The position numbers and the translations under genes are program-made. Of a stretch of DNA of 53,191 nt, positions 33,365 to 42,900 are shown piece after piece (within the stretch, counting starts at the first letter, position 1; the number at the start of each line of letters is the position of its first letter). This DNA comes from Actinomycetes bacterium. Its GTDB lineage: Bacteria; Actinomycetota; Actinomycetes; Streptosporangiales; Streptosporangiaceae. Under the pieces are notes generated by a model. The model worked only from the letters and a program-made list of their open reading frames with translations. It was not told the DNA's origin and did no database searches. The DNA is taken from positions 1 through 53,191 of the forward strand of contig JAJYTW010000004.1 of NCBI GenBank assembly GCA_021792855.1, read 5' to 3'.

Positions 33365-34587
33365 GCCGGCTCCGGCGCGGCCACCGGCGGCGCGCCAGGC
33401 TCGGGGCTGTCCGGCAGGTCGACCAGGTCCGGCAGCCAGGTGAAGAGCAGCCAGCCGAGCTCATAGGGCCGGCATTCGTAGTCGATCACGCCGGGCGGGA
33501 ACAGCCGGTCCAGGCCCTTCAGCCGGAGCCGCGGGGCGAATCCGGATACGGCCGCCCGGACGCCGCGAACCAGCTTGCGACGATCGTCCCTGGCCACCTT
33601 GCGCCAGATCACCGGCGGGTCGTCGGTCACCAGCGGCCAGGCGGTCTCCGGCGGCGCGGCCAGCCAGGACAGGCCGCGGCAGATCGGCCCGGTATGCGCC
33701 TGGCCGCCGGCCTCGGCCAGGTCGAGCAGCGCCATCGGGGCCATCGCGTGCTGATGCACGCTGTATACGGGGTAGCCCTCGATTACCGTGCCTGACCGGG
33801 CGTCATAGTGCCACCACCACTGGCCATCGGCGCCCTGGGCCCGGCAGATCACCGCCGCGGTCTCCTGCGCCGCGGCCAGGGCCGCCGGGTCGTCGGAGCT
33901 GGCATGCAGCCTGGCCAGCGCCTGGATCGGATACACCTGGTCGGCGAAGCTGCCCACGTGCCGCCGGTACGCGGCCTGCCGCCCGCCGATCAGGTGGCCG
34001 AAGCAGACCTGCCTGGCGGTCAGCAGCCGGCGCCGCGCGGCGGCCAGGTGCTGCTCCACGTCGGCCATTCCCCTGGCCGCGACCAGCGCGGTGATCACCC
34101 AGGCCGCCGCCACGACGTCGATCTGGTCGTCCCCGGAGTCCGGCCAGCCAGCGGCGGCCGCGAGGTCAAGTTCCCGCAGGCGGCGCAGCGCGCGCGGCAG
34201 ATCGCCGTGATCCGCCTCCGCCGCGACCCAGCACGCCAGCGCCACGTCGCCGGGGCTGGTGAGTTCATCGATCCGCTTCATGATCAGGTCGAGCAGGTCG
34301 ACCGGGTCACCCCCGCCGAGCACCGCGGCGCAGCGGTCCGGGGGCAGCCGCCGCAAGCCGAGCAGGGCGATCAGGGCGTACCTGACGCTCTCGCCGCGGG
34401 GCGTGATCGCCCGCCGGCCATCGGGCCCGGTGACCGCGACCATCGTGTGGGCGAACTGTCCGGCCCGGTAGGCCAGCGGAAGTGTCCGGCAGGCCAGTTC
34501 GATCAGGCGGCGAACCAGGTCCGCGGCCGCCGGATCGCGCTCGCCGACCAGGCCGAGCCGGTGGCCGACGATCGGATCCCCGGTCAT
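33361..34587 (-). CDS. Unrecognised 408-residue protein, first gene of the ManNAc-uronate operon
   Basis: I do not recognise a family with confidence. There is no signal peptide or membrane helix. The sequence is mainly helical, with repeated pairs of helices ending in Gly/Pro turns, as in alpha/alpha toroid folds of some glycan-acting enzymes. A striking block, GQWWWHYDARSGTVIEGYPVYSVHQHAMAPMALLDL (about residues 262-297), has clustered Trp, His, Tyr, Asp and Glu that look like an active site. AGGAG lies before ATG 34587. It overlaps the WecG-type gene by ATGA, so it is made together with the ManNAcA enzymes. It may modify the glycan or its precursor. Confidence 0.7.
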   Translation of the reverse strand: MTGDPIVGHRLGLVGERDPAAADLVRRLIELACRTLPLAYRAGQFAHTMVAVTGPDGRRAITPRGESVRYALIALLGLRRLPPDRCAAVLGGGDPVDLLDLIMKRIDELTSPGDVALACWVAAEADHGDLPRALRRLRELDLAAAAGWPDSGDDQIDVVAAAWVITALVAARGMADVEQHLAAARRRLLTARQVCFGHLIGGRQAAYRRHVGSFADQVYPIQALARLHASSDDPAALAAAQETAAVICRAQGADGQWWWHYDARSGTVIEGYPVYSVHQHAMAPMALLDLAEAGGQAHTGPICRGLSWLAAPPETAWPLVTDDPPVIWRKVARDDRRKLVRGVRAAVSGFAPRLRLKGLDRLFPPGVIDYECRPYELGWLLFTWLPDLVDLPDSPEPGAPPVAAPEPA

Positions 34588-34747
34588 CTGCCTGCTCCTG
34601 CTCCCGGCGCGCCGGGAGCACGGTAATTCAGACCTGCCATATATGACTCTCCTGCCGGGGGAATAGCAGTGCGCGGGCCGCGGGGCGAACGGCTCCAGGG
34701 CCTGATGACAACGCCGGGCTGATAGGTCACTTAGCTAACAAGACCTT

Positions 34748-34763
34748 GTAGTCACACGACTAC
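34748..34763. promoter_or_regulatory. 16-bp dyad upstream of rmlC and the ManNAc-uronate operon
   Basis: GTAGTC-ACAC-GACTAC is a perfect 6-bp inverted repeat with a 4-base centre. It lies 50 bases before the rmlC ATG and 160 bases before the divergent 408-residue gene, in a 226-base A+T-richer spacer. Its position suits an operator for one or both units. Confidence 0.45.
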
Positions 34764-34813
34764 TGTGGGTAAGAGAGTAGCGTCGATGCGCAATCCCGGC
34801 CTAGCATTTCGGC

Positions 34814-35413
34814 ATGGACTCACTTGGCGTAGACGGTGCCTGGATCTTTACGCCCCGAATTCACACGGATCAGCGCGGAAGTTTTCATGAGTGGTTCCGC
34901 AGCGACGAATTCGCTCTGTATACAAAACGGCGCCTCGATGTGGCGCAGATCAATTGCTCAGTGTCCAGGCGGGGTGTCATCCGCGGCATTCATTTCAGTG
35001 ACGTGCCGCCCGGTCAGGCGAAGTTCGTCACCTGTGCGGCGGGCGCGATTCTGGATGTCGTGGTGGATCTGCGGGAGTCGTCGCCGACATTCGGCCAGTG
35101 GGCGTCCGCGCCGCTCACCGCGGACGGCCGCGCGGTCTTCATCGAGGAGGGACTCGGCCACGCGTTCGCGGCCCTGAGCGATCAGGCCACCGTGCTGTAC
35201 CTGTGCTCCACCCGGTACGCACCGGGCCGCGAGCACGGCATCCACCCGCTTGACCCCGACCTCGGGATCGCCTGGCCGACCGGCCTGGAACCGGTGCTGT
35301 CGGCCAAGGACGCGGCGGCGCCGACCCTCGCCGAGGCCAGCGAGTCCGGCCTGCTGCCGAGTTATGCCGCGTGCCTGGCCATGCGCGCCGGGCAGGCACT
35401 GGCCAGAACCTGA
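34814..35413 (+). CDS. rmlC: dTDP-4-dehydrorhamnose 3,5-epimerase
   Basis: A cupin enzyme of 199 residues that epimerises dTDP-4-keto-6-deoxyglucose at C3 and C5, the third step to dTDP-L-rhamnose. Motifs: FTPRIHTDQRGSFHEWFR, QINCSVSRRGVIRGIHF (with the catalytic histidine), DVVVDLRESSPTFGQW, and GLGHAFAALSD followed by VLYLCSTRYAPGREHGIHPLDPDLGIAWP. It is alone on the plus strand and meets rmlD tail to tail, so it is not cotranscribed with the other rhamnose genes. Confidence 0.94.
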   Translation: MDSLGVDGAWIFTPRIHTDQRGSFHEWFRSDEFALYTKRRLDVAQINCSVSRRGVIRGIHFSDVPPGQAKFVTCAAGAILDVVVDLRESSPTFGQWASAPLTADGRAVFIEEGLGHAFAALSDQATVLYLCSTRYAPGREHGIHPLDPDLGIAWPTGLEPVLSAKDAAAPTLAEASESGLLPSYAACLAMRAGQALART

Positions 35414-35447
35414 CCGCCGGCCTCCCCGGCGGTCTCCGGGCGCCGGA

Positions 35448-36380
35448 TCAGGACGGCGCGTTGTCGCTGGCCGCCGCGGTCCTGCTGGCCGGAGCGACCG
35501 TACTGGCCGGCGGGACCGTAGTCGCCAGCGGACTGAGCCAGGGCCAGGCCCGCCGGAGCGCCGCGCGCCACTCCCCGATCGGCGGGACACCCGGACGGGA
35601 CGTCGCCGCATGACCGAGGACGCTGTAGGCGGGCCGCGCCGCCGGGCGGGGCCGGGATTCCGTCCGCACCGGGCTGACCAGGCCCGGGTCGGCCCCGGCC
35701 AGCGAGAACACCTCGACGGCGAGGTCGTACCAGGTGGCCGAGCCGGAACTGGTGAGATGGCAGATGCCCGCCGCCCCGGCCTGCACGAGCGCGATCATCG
35801 CGTCCGCCACGTCCCCGGTCCAGGTTGGCTGCCCGCGCTGGTCGGTCACCACCTCCGCGCCCGCCCCGGCCCTGGCCAGCCGCATCATGGTGTGCACGAA
35901 ACTCGGGCCGGCGCCGCCGTAGAGCCAGGCCGTCCGCACCACCAGGCCGGCCTCGGGCAGCAGGCCGAGCACGGCGCGTTCCCCGGCCAGCTTGGTCCGG
36001 CCGTAGACCGTTCGCGGCGCGGGGACCGAGTCCTCGTCGTACGGCCGGTCCGCGTCGCCGGCGAACACGTAGTCGGTGGAAACCTGCACCAGCCGGGCAC
36101 CGCCTGCCGCGCAGGCCAGGGCCAGGTGCCGGACCGCGTCGCCGTTGACCGCCATGGCGCGGTCCGGCGCGGTCTCCGCCGCGTCGACCGCGGTCCACGC
36201 CGCGCAGTTCACGATCACCTCCGGCCGGTGTCGGCGCAGCGCGGCGCGGACCGCCGGCGCATCGGTGATGTCCAGGTCCGGGCGGCCGAGACCGATCACG
36301 GCGGCGCCGGCCCGGCGCAGGCAGCCGGTCACCTCCCGGCCCAGCATGCCGCCGGCCCCGGTGACCAGCCAGCGGGTCAT
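35448..36380 (-). CDS. rmlD: dTDP-4-dehydrorhamnose reductase
   Basis: This short-chain-type reductase makes dTDP-L-rhamnose with NAD(P)H in the last step. It begins TRWLVTGAGGMLGREVTG, has LDITDAPAVRAAL, VNCAAWTAVDAAE, STDYVFAGD and the catalytic Y-x3-K in VYGRTKLAGERAV, and ends in the substrate region with CHLTSSGSATWYDLA. The C-terminal tail beyond about residue 285 is low in complexity. ATG 36380 overlaps the rmlB stop (ATGA), so start and operon membership are firm. Confidence 0.93.
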   Translation of the reverse strand: MTRWLVTGAGGMLGREVTGCLRRAGAAVIGLGRPDLDITDAPAVRAALRRHRPEVIVNCAAWTAVDAAETAPDRAMAVNGDAVRHLALACAAGGARLVQVSTDYVFAGDADRPYDEDSVPAPRTVYGRTKLAGERAVLGLLPEAGLVVRTAWLYGGAGPSFVHTMMRLARAGAGAEVVTDQRGQPTWTGDVADAMIALVQAGAAGICHLTSSGSATWYDLAVEVFSLAGADPGLVSPVRTESRPRPAARPAYSVLGHAATSRPGVPPIGEWRAALRRAWPWLSPLATTVPPASTVAPASRTAAASDNAPS

Positions 36381-37402
36381 GGCGCCTGGGACGCGGTGGC
36401 GGGCCGGTGCGAGCCGGGCAGGCCGGTCCCGGAGGCCCGCTTCAGCGGTTCCCACCAGGAGCGGTTCTCCCGGTACCAGGCGACGGTGGCCGACAGCCCG
36501 GCGCCAAGCGGAACCGCCGGTGCGTAGCCCAGCGCGCGCAGCCGGGAGTCGTCCAGGCTGTATCTACGGTCGTGGCCCTTGCGATCGGCGACCGGCCGGA
36601 CGGAGTCCCAGTCCGCGCCGCACTCGGCGAGCACCGCCCTGGTCAGCTCGATGTTGGTGAGCTCGGCGGACCCGCCGACGTGGTACACCTGCCCGGCCGC
36701 GCCGCGGTCGAGCACCAACTGGATGCCCCGGCAGTGGTCGTCGACATGCACCCAGGTCCGGACGTTGCCGCCGTCCCCGTACAGCGGCACCTGCTGTCCG
36801 TCCAGCAGGTTGGTCACGAACAGCGGGATCACCTTCTCCGGGTACTGGTAGGGCCCGTAGGTGTTGCAGCCCCGGGTCACCCGCACGTCCAGGCCGTGGG
36901 TCCGGGCGTAGGACAGCGCGATCAGGTCGCCGCCCGCCTTGCTCGCCGCGTACGGCGAGTTCGGCTCCAGCGGGGCGCTCTCGGTCCACGATCCGTCGGC
37001 CGCGCTGCCGTACACCTCGTCGGTGGAGACCTGGACCAGGCGCGCCACCCCGGCGTCGAGGCAGGCCTGCGCGATCGCCTGCACGCCGGCGACGTTGGTC
37101 GCCACGAAGTCGGTCGCGCTGGCGATAGACCGGTCCACATGGCTCTCCGCCGCGAAGTTGACCACGGCGTCCTGGCCGGGGACCAGTCGCGCCAGCAGGT
37201 CGGCGTCGCGGATGTCGCCGCGGACGAACCGGAACCTGGGATTGCCGCGGACCGGCGCCAGGTTCGCCGGATTGCCGGCGTAGGTGAGGGCGTCGAGCAC
37301 CGTGACCTCGGCCCGCTCCCACCCCGGATACCCGCCGCTCAGCAGCGTGCGGACATAGTGCGAGCCGATGAACCCGGCGCCGCCGGTGATCAGGATCCTC
37401 AT
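36377..37402 (-). CDS. rmlB: dTDP-glucose 4,6-dehydratase
   Basis: The second rhamnose enzyme, an extended short-chain dehydrogenase using NAD: MRILITGGAGFIGSHYVR, LDALTYAGNPANL, FVRGDIRD, NFAAESHVDRSI, VSTDEVYGS with the catalytic Thr-Asp-Glu, Y-x3-K in SPYAASKAGGD, and NTYGPYQYPEKVIPLFVTNLLDG. About 341 residues is normal. ATG 37402 overlaps the rmlA stop (ATGA). The frame is open further upstream but that is the shadow of rmlA. Confidence 0.96.
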   Translation of the reverse strand: MRILITGGAGFIGSHYVRTLLSGGYPGWERAEVTVLDALTYAGNPANLAPVRGNPRFRFVRGDIRDADLLARLVPGQDAVVNFAAESHVDRSIASATDFVATNVAGVQAIAQACLDAGVARLVQVSTDEVYGSAADGSWTESAPLEPNSPYAASKAGGDLIALSYARTHGLDVRVTRGCNTYGPYQYPEKVIPLFVTNLLDGQQVPLYGDGGNVRTWVHVDDHCRGIQLVLDRGAAGQVYHVGGSAELTNIELTRAVLAECGADWDSVRPVADRKGHDRRYSLDDSRLRALGYAPAVPLGAGLSATVAWYRENRSWWEPLKRASGTGLPGSHRPATASQAP

Positions 37403-38466
37403 GAGCTGATCTGCACCTTGCTGTGGTCCCCGAGTACGAGCCGGTGGGCGCGCCGCACCCGCGGCGCCGGCGTCACCTCGACATCCTGCCCGATCAGGGA
37501 GGCCTCGATCCGCCGCACGCCCCGGATCGAGCCGCCGCGTAGCACGATGGAGTACTCGATCTCGCTCTCGGTGATCTCGCAGTCCTCGCCCACCGAGGTG
37601 AACGGGCCAAGGTAGGACCGGTCGATCATGGTCCCGGCCCCGATCACGACCGGGCCGACGACGCGCGACCGGCAGACTCGCGCGCCCGCCTCGACCACCA
37701 CCCGGCCGATCAACTGGCTGGAGCCGTCGACGGTGCCGTCGCACCTGGTCGCCAGGTTCTCCAGCAGGGCACGGTTCACCTCAAGCAGGTCCGACACGTT
37801 GCCGGTGTCCTTCCAGTAGCCGGAGATCCGGGTGGCTCGCACCTTGCGGCCGTTGTCCACTAGCCAGGCGATCGCCTCGGTGATCTCGAGTTCGCCGCGG
37901 GCCGACGGGGCCAGAGTCCGGATCGCCTCGTGGATCACCGGGGTGAAGATATAGACGCCGACGAGGGCCAGGTCACTCTTCGGATCGGGCGGCTTCTCCT
38001 CCAGGCCGAGCACCTCCCCGTCCTCATCGACCTCGACCACGCCGAACTGCCGCGGATCGCTCACGGTGGTCAGCATGATCTGCGCTTCCGGCCGGCCCAC
38101 CGCGAATTCATCGATGAGTTCGGTGATTCCGCCGACGATGAAGTTGTCGCCGAGGTACATCACGAAGTCGTCGGAACTAAGGAAATCGCGGGAAATCAGG
38201 ACCGCGTGCGCGAGGCCAAGCGGCGCGTCCTGGTGAATATAGGTGACAGCTAGCCCGAACCTGGCGCCGTCGCCTACCGCGTCCTCGATAGCCGCAGCGG
38301 TATCGCCGACCACGATGCCGACTTCCGTGATCCCGGCAGCGGCGATCGCTTCCAGTCCGTAGAAGAGAACCGGTTTATTCGCGACCGGGAGAAGCTGCTT
38401 AGCCGAGGTATGCGTGATGGGCCGGAGCCTGCTGCCCGAGCCGCCAGCCAGCACGAGAGCTTTCAT
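37399..38466 (-). CDS. rmlA: Glucose-1-phosphate thymidylyltransferase, long form
   Basis: The enzyme couples glucose 1-phosphate to dTTP. The N-terminal nucleotidyltransferase has KALVLAGGSGSRLRPITHTSAKQLLPVANKPVLFYGLE, MYLGDNFI, GVVEVDEDGEVLGLEEKPPDPKSDLALVGVYIF and GYWKDTGNVSDLLEVNR. The C-terminal third (about 245-340) is a left-handed beta-helix with hexapeptide-like repeats (GRVVVEAGARVCRSRVVGPVVIGAG). This is the long RmlA/StrD-type form of about 355 residues, longer than the roughly 290-residue enterobacterial enzyme. It is the first gene of rmlA-B-D. Confidence 0.94.
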   Translation of the reverse strand: MKALVLAGGSGSRLRPITHTSAKQLLPVANKPVLFYGLEAIAAAGITEVGIVVGDTAAAIEDAVGDGARFGLAVTYIHQDAPLGLAHAVLISRDFLSSDDFVMYLGDNFIVGGITELIDEFAVGRPEAQIMLTTVSDPRQFGVVEVDEDGEVLGLEEKPPDPKSDLALVGVYIFTPVIHEAIRTLAPSARGELEITEAIAWLVDNGRKVRATRISGYWKDTGNVSDLLEVNRALLENLATRCDGTVDGSSQLIGRVVVEAGARVCRSRVVGPVVIGAGTMIDRSYLGPFTSVGEDCEITESEIEYSIVLRGGSIRGVRRIEASLIGQDVEVTPAPRVRRAHRLVLGDHSKVQISS

Positions 38467-38513
38467 GCCTTGAAACTAGCGCTTCGCATCGTGGCGCGCG
38501 AGAAAGCGCGAAC

Positions 38514-38531
38514 AATAAGAGAAGGCTTATT
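38514..38531. promoter_or_regulatory. 18-bp dyad upstream of rmlA
   Basis: AATAAG-AGAAGG-CTTATT is a perfect 6-bp inverted repeat 48 bases upstream of the rmlA start, within the A+T-rich part of the 217-base spacer to the deacetylase gene. It is placed to be an operator or part of the rmlABD promoter. Confidence 0.4.
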
Positions 38532-38683
38532 AGCTCCGTGAATTAAATTGTCGCGATAATGAAATGCGGTGTCCGGGCGGAGATCCGGGCGCCCCGACGG
38601 CCGGCGAACGGAGGCCGGCGCCACGGTCTTCCGGTGCCGGGGCCGGTCACCCGCCGGCAAGCCGGCCGCGAGAGACTGATGGG

Positions 38684-39862
38684 GTGGACTGCACTCTGCA
38701 TGTTGCCTGGGACGATGATCTGACCAGCTATAACTTCGGCCCTGATCATCCGCTCGCGCCGATCAGGGTCGAACTGACCATGCAACTGGCCCGCTCTCTT
38801 GGCGTGCTCGACCATGAGACCGTCACGGTCGTCAAGCCCGAGCCTGCCACCGACGCGGAACTCGAATTCGTGCACGACCCGGTCTACGTCGCGGTGGTCA
38901 AGCGGGCCAGCGGCGCTGACCCGTTCCCGATGGCGGCCAGATTCGGTCTCGGCACCGACGACGACCCGATCTTCCCCGGCATGCACGAGGCGTCCGCGCT
39001 GATCGCGGGGGCGACCCGGGCGGCGGCGCAGGCGGTGTGGTCGGGTGCGACCGAGCACGGCGTGAGCATCGCCGGGGGCCTGCACCACGCGATGCGCGAT
39101 CACGCCAGTGGTTTCTGCGTCTACAACGATCCGGCCATCGCGATCGCCTGGCTGCTGTCCCAGGGAGCCGAGCGGATCGCCTACGTGGACATCGACGTGC
39201 ACCACGGCGACGGGGTGCAGACCGCCTTCTACAACGATCCCCGGGTCCTGACGATCAGCCTGCACGAGAACCCGGCGACGCTCTTTCCCGGCACCGGCCG
39301 GCCAACCGAGACCGGCGGGCCGGACGCGCCAGGGTCGGCGGTCAACGTCGCGCTGCCGGCCGGCACCAGGGACGCCGGCTGGCTGCGTGCCTTCCACGCC
39401 ATCGTCCCGCCGCTGCTGCGGGCGTTCCGGCCGCAGATCCTGGTCAGCCAGCACGGCTGCGACACGCACTGGATGGACCCGCTGGCCAATCTCGAGGTCA
39501 CCATCGACGCGCAGCGGGCCGCGCACGCGGCGATCCACCAGCTTGCCCACGAGACCGCCGGCGGCCGCTGGCTGCTCACCGGCGGCGGCGGTTACGAGGT
39601 GATCCAGGTCGTGCCCCGCACCTGGACGCACCTGCTGGCCGAGGCCTCCGGCCATCCGCTCGACCCTGGCCTGCCCACCCCGCCGGCCTGGCGCGACTAC
39701 GTGGCCCGGCGCACCAGGGCGGCCGCGCCGCAGTTCATGACCGAGGAAGCGCCCGCCAGCTACCCCAGCTTCGACCACGGCTGGGATCCGGACGAGCCGA
39801 TCGACCAGGCGATCATCGCCACCAGGAACGCCGTGTTCCCGCTGCACGGCCTGATGCCGTAG
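38684..39862 (+). CDS. acuC: Histone-deacetylase-family protein, AcuC-like
   Basis: A zinc-dependent deacetylase fold: HPLAPIRVELTMQLARSLGV, the histidine pair in GGLHHAMRDHASGFCVYND, the metal ligands in YVDIDVHHGDGVQTAFY, SLHENPATLFPGTG, the later aspartate region QHGCDTHWMDPL, and the tyrosine loop LTGGGGYEVI. AcuC proteins remove acetyl groups from lysines, classically re-activating acetyl-CoA synthetase. A role beside the acetate-forming genes of this window is tempting but they are 33 kb away. GTG 38684 is chosen as it starts just before the fold; no clear ribosome site is seen. Confidence 0.88.
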   Translation: MDCTLHVAWDDDLTSYNFGPDHPLAPIRVELTMQLARSLGVLDHETVTVVKPEPATDAELEFVHDPVYVAVVKRASGADPFPMAARFGLGTDDDPIFPGMHEASALIAGATRAAAQAVWSGATEHGVSIAGGLHHAMRDHASGFCVYNDPAIAIAWLLSQGAERIAYVDIDVHHGDGVQTAFYNDPRVLTISLHENPATLFPGTGRPTETGGPDAPGSAVNVALPAGTRDAGWLRAFHAIVPPLLRAFRPQILVSQHGCDTHWMDPLANLEVTIDAQRAAHAAIHQLAHETAGGRWLLTGGGGYEVIQVVPRTWTHLLAEASGHPLDPGLPTPPAWRDYVARRTRAAAPQFMTEEAPASYPSFDHGWDPDEPIDQAIIATRNAVFPLHGLMP

Positions 39863-39940
39863 GCCAGGCGGGCCCGCCCTGGGCGCCCGGCAAGGTCATC
39901 TCCATGATCGCGGGTGATTTTCCGGGCTACGCGCCGAGAT

Positions 39941-42900
39941 TCACCCGCGCTCTGAGATTCCGCCGCGCTGTGGCCCGGCTGCCGCGACCCGGTCGGCGAT
40001 CCGCGAGGCCACCGGCGCGCCGAGCCCGGCGGCGGCCGCGGCGGACAGCCCGATCGACCAGCCCACCGGGCCGAGCGGCCGGCAGCCGAAGAAGTGGCTA
40101 ACTCCGGGGGTCTGGATCACGGCGGCGAGCACGGCCGCAGAGCCCACGCTCGCCCCGACCACCAGCGGGCTCCGCCAGCCCGCCGCCAGCGTCTGGCCAA
40201 GCTGCGCGCCGACCAGGCCGACCAGCGCCACCGTGCCCGCCCGGCGCGGGCTCACCCCGGTCATCGCGCCGCCCGTCCACGCGGCCAGGCCGGCCGCCGC
40301 CGTCAGTCCGCCCCTGATCATGATGTCCCTGGTCAGAACGGCGCCCAGGGATACGTCCGGACCCTCCCGGAGCAGCACGTCCGCCGTGGCGGCGCGTGGC
40401 CGCCGGACCGCCAGGGCCAGTGAGGGCACCATGTCGGTCAGCAGGTTCACCAGCAGCAACTGACGGGCGTTCAGCGGCGACCCGCCGGGCAGCAGCAGGC
40501 CGCCGCCGACGGTGAACGCGACCTCACCGATGTTCCCGCCGAGCAGCATCGCGATCGCGTCCCGCACCGACGCCCACATCGCGCGGCCCTCGGCGATCGC
40601 GGCGGTGATCGTCTCGATCCGGTCGTCGGTCACCACCACGTCCGCCGCCTGTTTCGCCGCGTTGGTGCCGTGCAGTCCGAGCGCCACGCCGACATCGGCA
40701 AGCCGGATCGCCGGGGCGTCGTTGGCGCCGTCCCCGGTGACCGCGACGACCTTGCCGGCCCGGCGCAGCGCGGCGACGATCCGGACCTTGTGCTCCGGGC
40801 TGACCCTGGCGAAGACGTCGGCCCGGACCGCCACCGACTCGAGTTCGCCATCGCTCATCCGGTCCAGGTCGGGGCCGGTCACCACGCGCCGCCCGGTCGG
40901 CAGGTCCAGATCGCCGGCGATCGCCGCCGCTGTGCTCGGCTGATCGCCGGTGAGCATCTTCACCGCCACGCCCGCCGCGCGAAGCTCTCGGACCGCCGCG
41001 GCGGCGGTATCCCTGACCGGATCGGTCAGCCCGAGCAGCCCGGCGAACCGCAGTCCGGTGATCCGGTCCGGGCGCAGGTCCCGACGGCTGGAGGCGTCCC
41101 GCTCCGCCACCGCGAGGACACGGTAGCCGCGACGGCCGAACCGCTCGGCAGCGGCGATGATCCCCCGCCTGGCCGCATCGTCCAGCGGGATCGTCACCGC
41201 GCCGCGCCGGATCGTGGCGCACAGCGGCAGCACGGTCTCCACCGCCCCCTTCACGGCCAGTCGCTGACCGGCCGCCGTGCCGCCGAGCACCGCGTGGTAG
41301 CCGCGGGACGGCTCGAACGGCAACTCGCCGGTCTGGGTCCAGCCCGCGGCGCCCAGTTCCACCGTGACCCCGGCCGCCGCGCCGCCGTCGGCGACCGCGC
41401 GGTCGGTCGCGTGCGCCAGGCGCTCGCCGTTGCGGTGCTCGGGCATGGCCCGCAGCCCGGCCGCGAGTGCCGCGCGGCCGCCGGGCTTCAGCCGGTCCAG
41501 CGGCTGCTCGGCGCCGCCGGCCCAGACCCGGTGCAGCCGGATCCGGCCCTGGGTCAGCGTGCCGGTCTTGTCGAAGCAGAGCACGTCCACCCGGCCGAGC
41601 GCCTCTATCGTGCCGGGATTGCGGACCAGCGCGTTGCGCCGCGACAGCCGCCTGGCGGCGCTGTACTGGGCCGCCGTGGCCACGATCGGCAGTCCCTCGG
41701 GCACGGCGGCCACGGCCAGGCTGACTCCGGTGCCGAGCGTCTCGCTGAGCGGCCGGCCGCGAAGCAGGCCCGCGCCGATGACCGCGGCGCCCGCGCCGAG
41801 CACGACCGGCACCGTGATCGAGGTGAGCCGGGCCAGCCTGGCATGAACGCCGCCGGGACGGCGATCCTGCTCGGTCGCCTGCATGCTCCGCCCGAGTTCG
41901 GTGGCCGGCCCGACGGCCACCACCACGGCCGTGCCGCTGCCAGCCGCGACCGAGGTGCCCGCGTAGATCATGCTGTGCCGCTCGGCCACGTTGGCCGCCC
42001 CGGTGGGCGCCGGTCCCTTGGCGACCAGCTGGGACTCGCCGGTCAGGCTGGACTCGTCCAGTTCGAGACCGCTGGCCACGAGGACCCGGCAGTCCGCCGG
42101 GATCGCATCCCCCGCCTGGACCGCGATCACGTCACCGGCCACGAGCTGGTCGGCCGTGGTCAGGACCTCGCCGCGCTGCCTGCGGACCCGCACGCGGACC
42201 GCGGACTCGTCGATCAGCCGGCCGAGCGCCCGGCCCACGCTAACCCGCTGCACGCCGCTGACCAGTGCGTTCGCGCCCATGAAGGAACCGATCAGGGCAG
42301 CATCGGTGATCGATCCGGACGCGGCGGCCAGCCAGGCGCCACTGGCCAGCGCCGGGGTGAGCGGATTGGCGAGTTCCTCGGCCGAGGCCCGGATGATCCC
42401 CGGCTCGGCTCGTTCGGCGCGCTCCGGACGCCGTGCGCGGCGTCGGTCCGCCTCCGCCCGGCTGAGCCCGTTCCCGCTGCTGGCGAGCCGGTCAAGCACC
42501 GCCTCGGCGGTCAGGGCATGCCAGCTGATGGTCTCCGCGGGCAGCGGCTCGGGCCTGCGGGCGAGGGTCATGGCCGACCACACGCCGCTGCCCAGTGCGG
42601 CCAGGGCCGCGCCGTTGACGGCCAGCAGGGATCTGGCGGCCGAGCCCGAACGGGGCCCGGCCAGGGCGAGAACGCCGCCGGCGCCGGAACCGTAGGCGGC
42701 GAAGGTGGCCGCCCGCCTGCTGACCGTCTTCGCCGTGCCGACCGCCTCGAGCACACGGCAGGCATCGGCGAGGCCGTACCCGGTGATCAGGTGCGCGCCC
42801 CAGGGCGCCCGGGTCCGGCCCGGGACGCCGATGCCCAGGTCCGCGGCGGCCAGGGCGGCGTGCTGACGGGCCGACACGACGGCCACGGCACGACCGCTGG

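Noticed and set aside
31278-33464. Apparent 728-residue fusion ending in the nucleotide-sugar dehydrogenase
   Set aside because: The first 300 or so codons are an out-of-frame reading of the WecG-type gene. AAGGAGG and the ATGA overlap mark the true dehydrogenase start at 32534.
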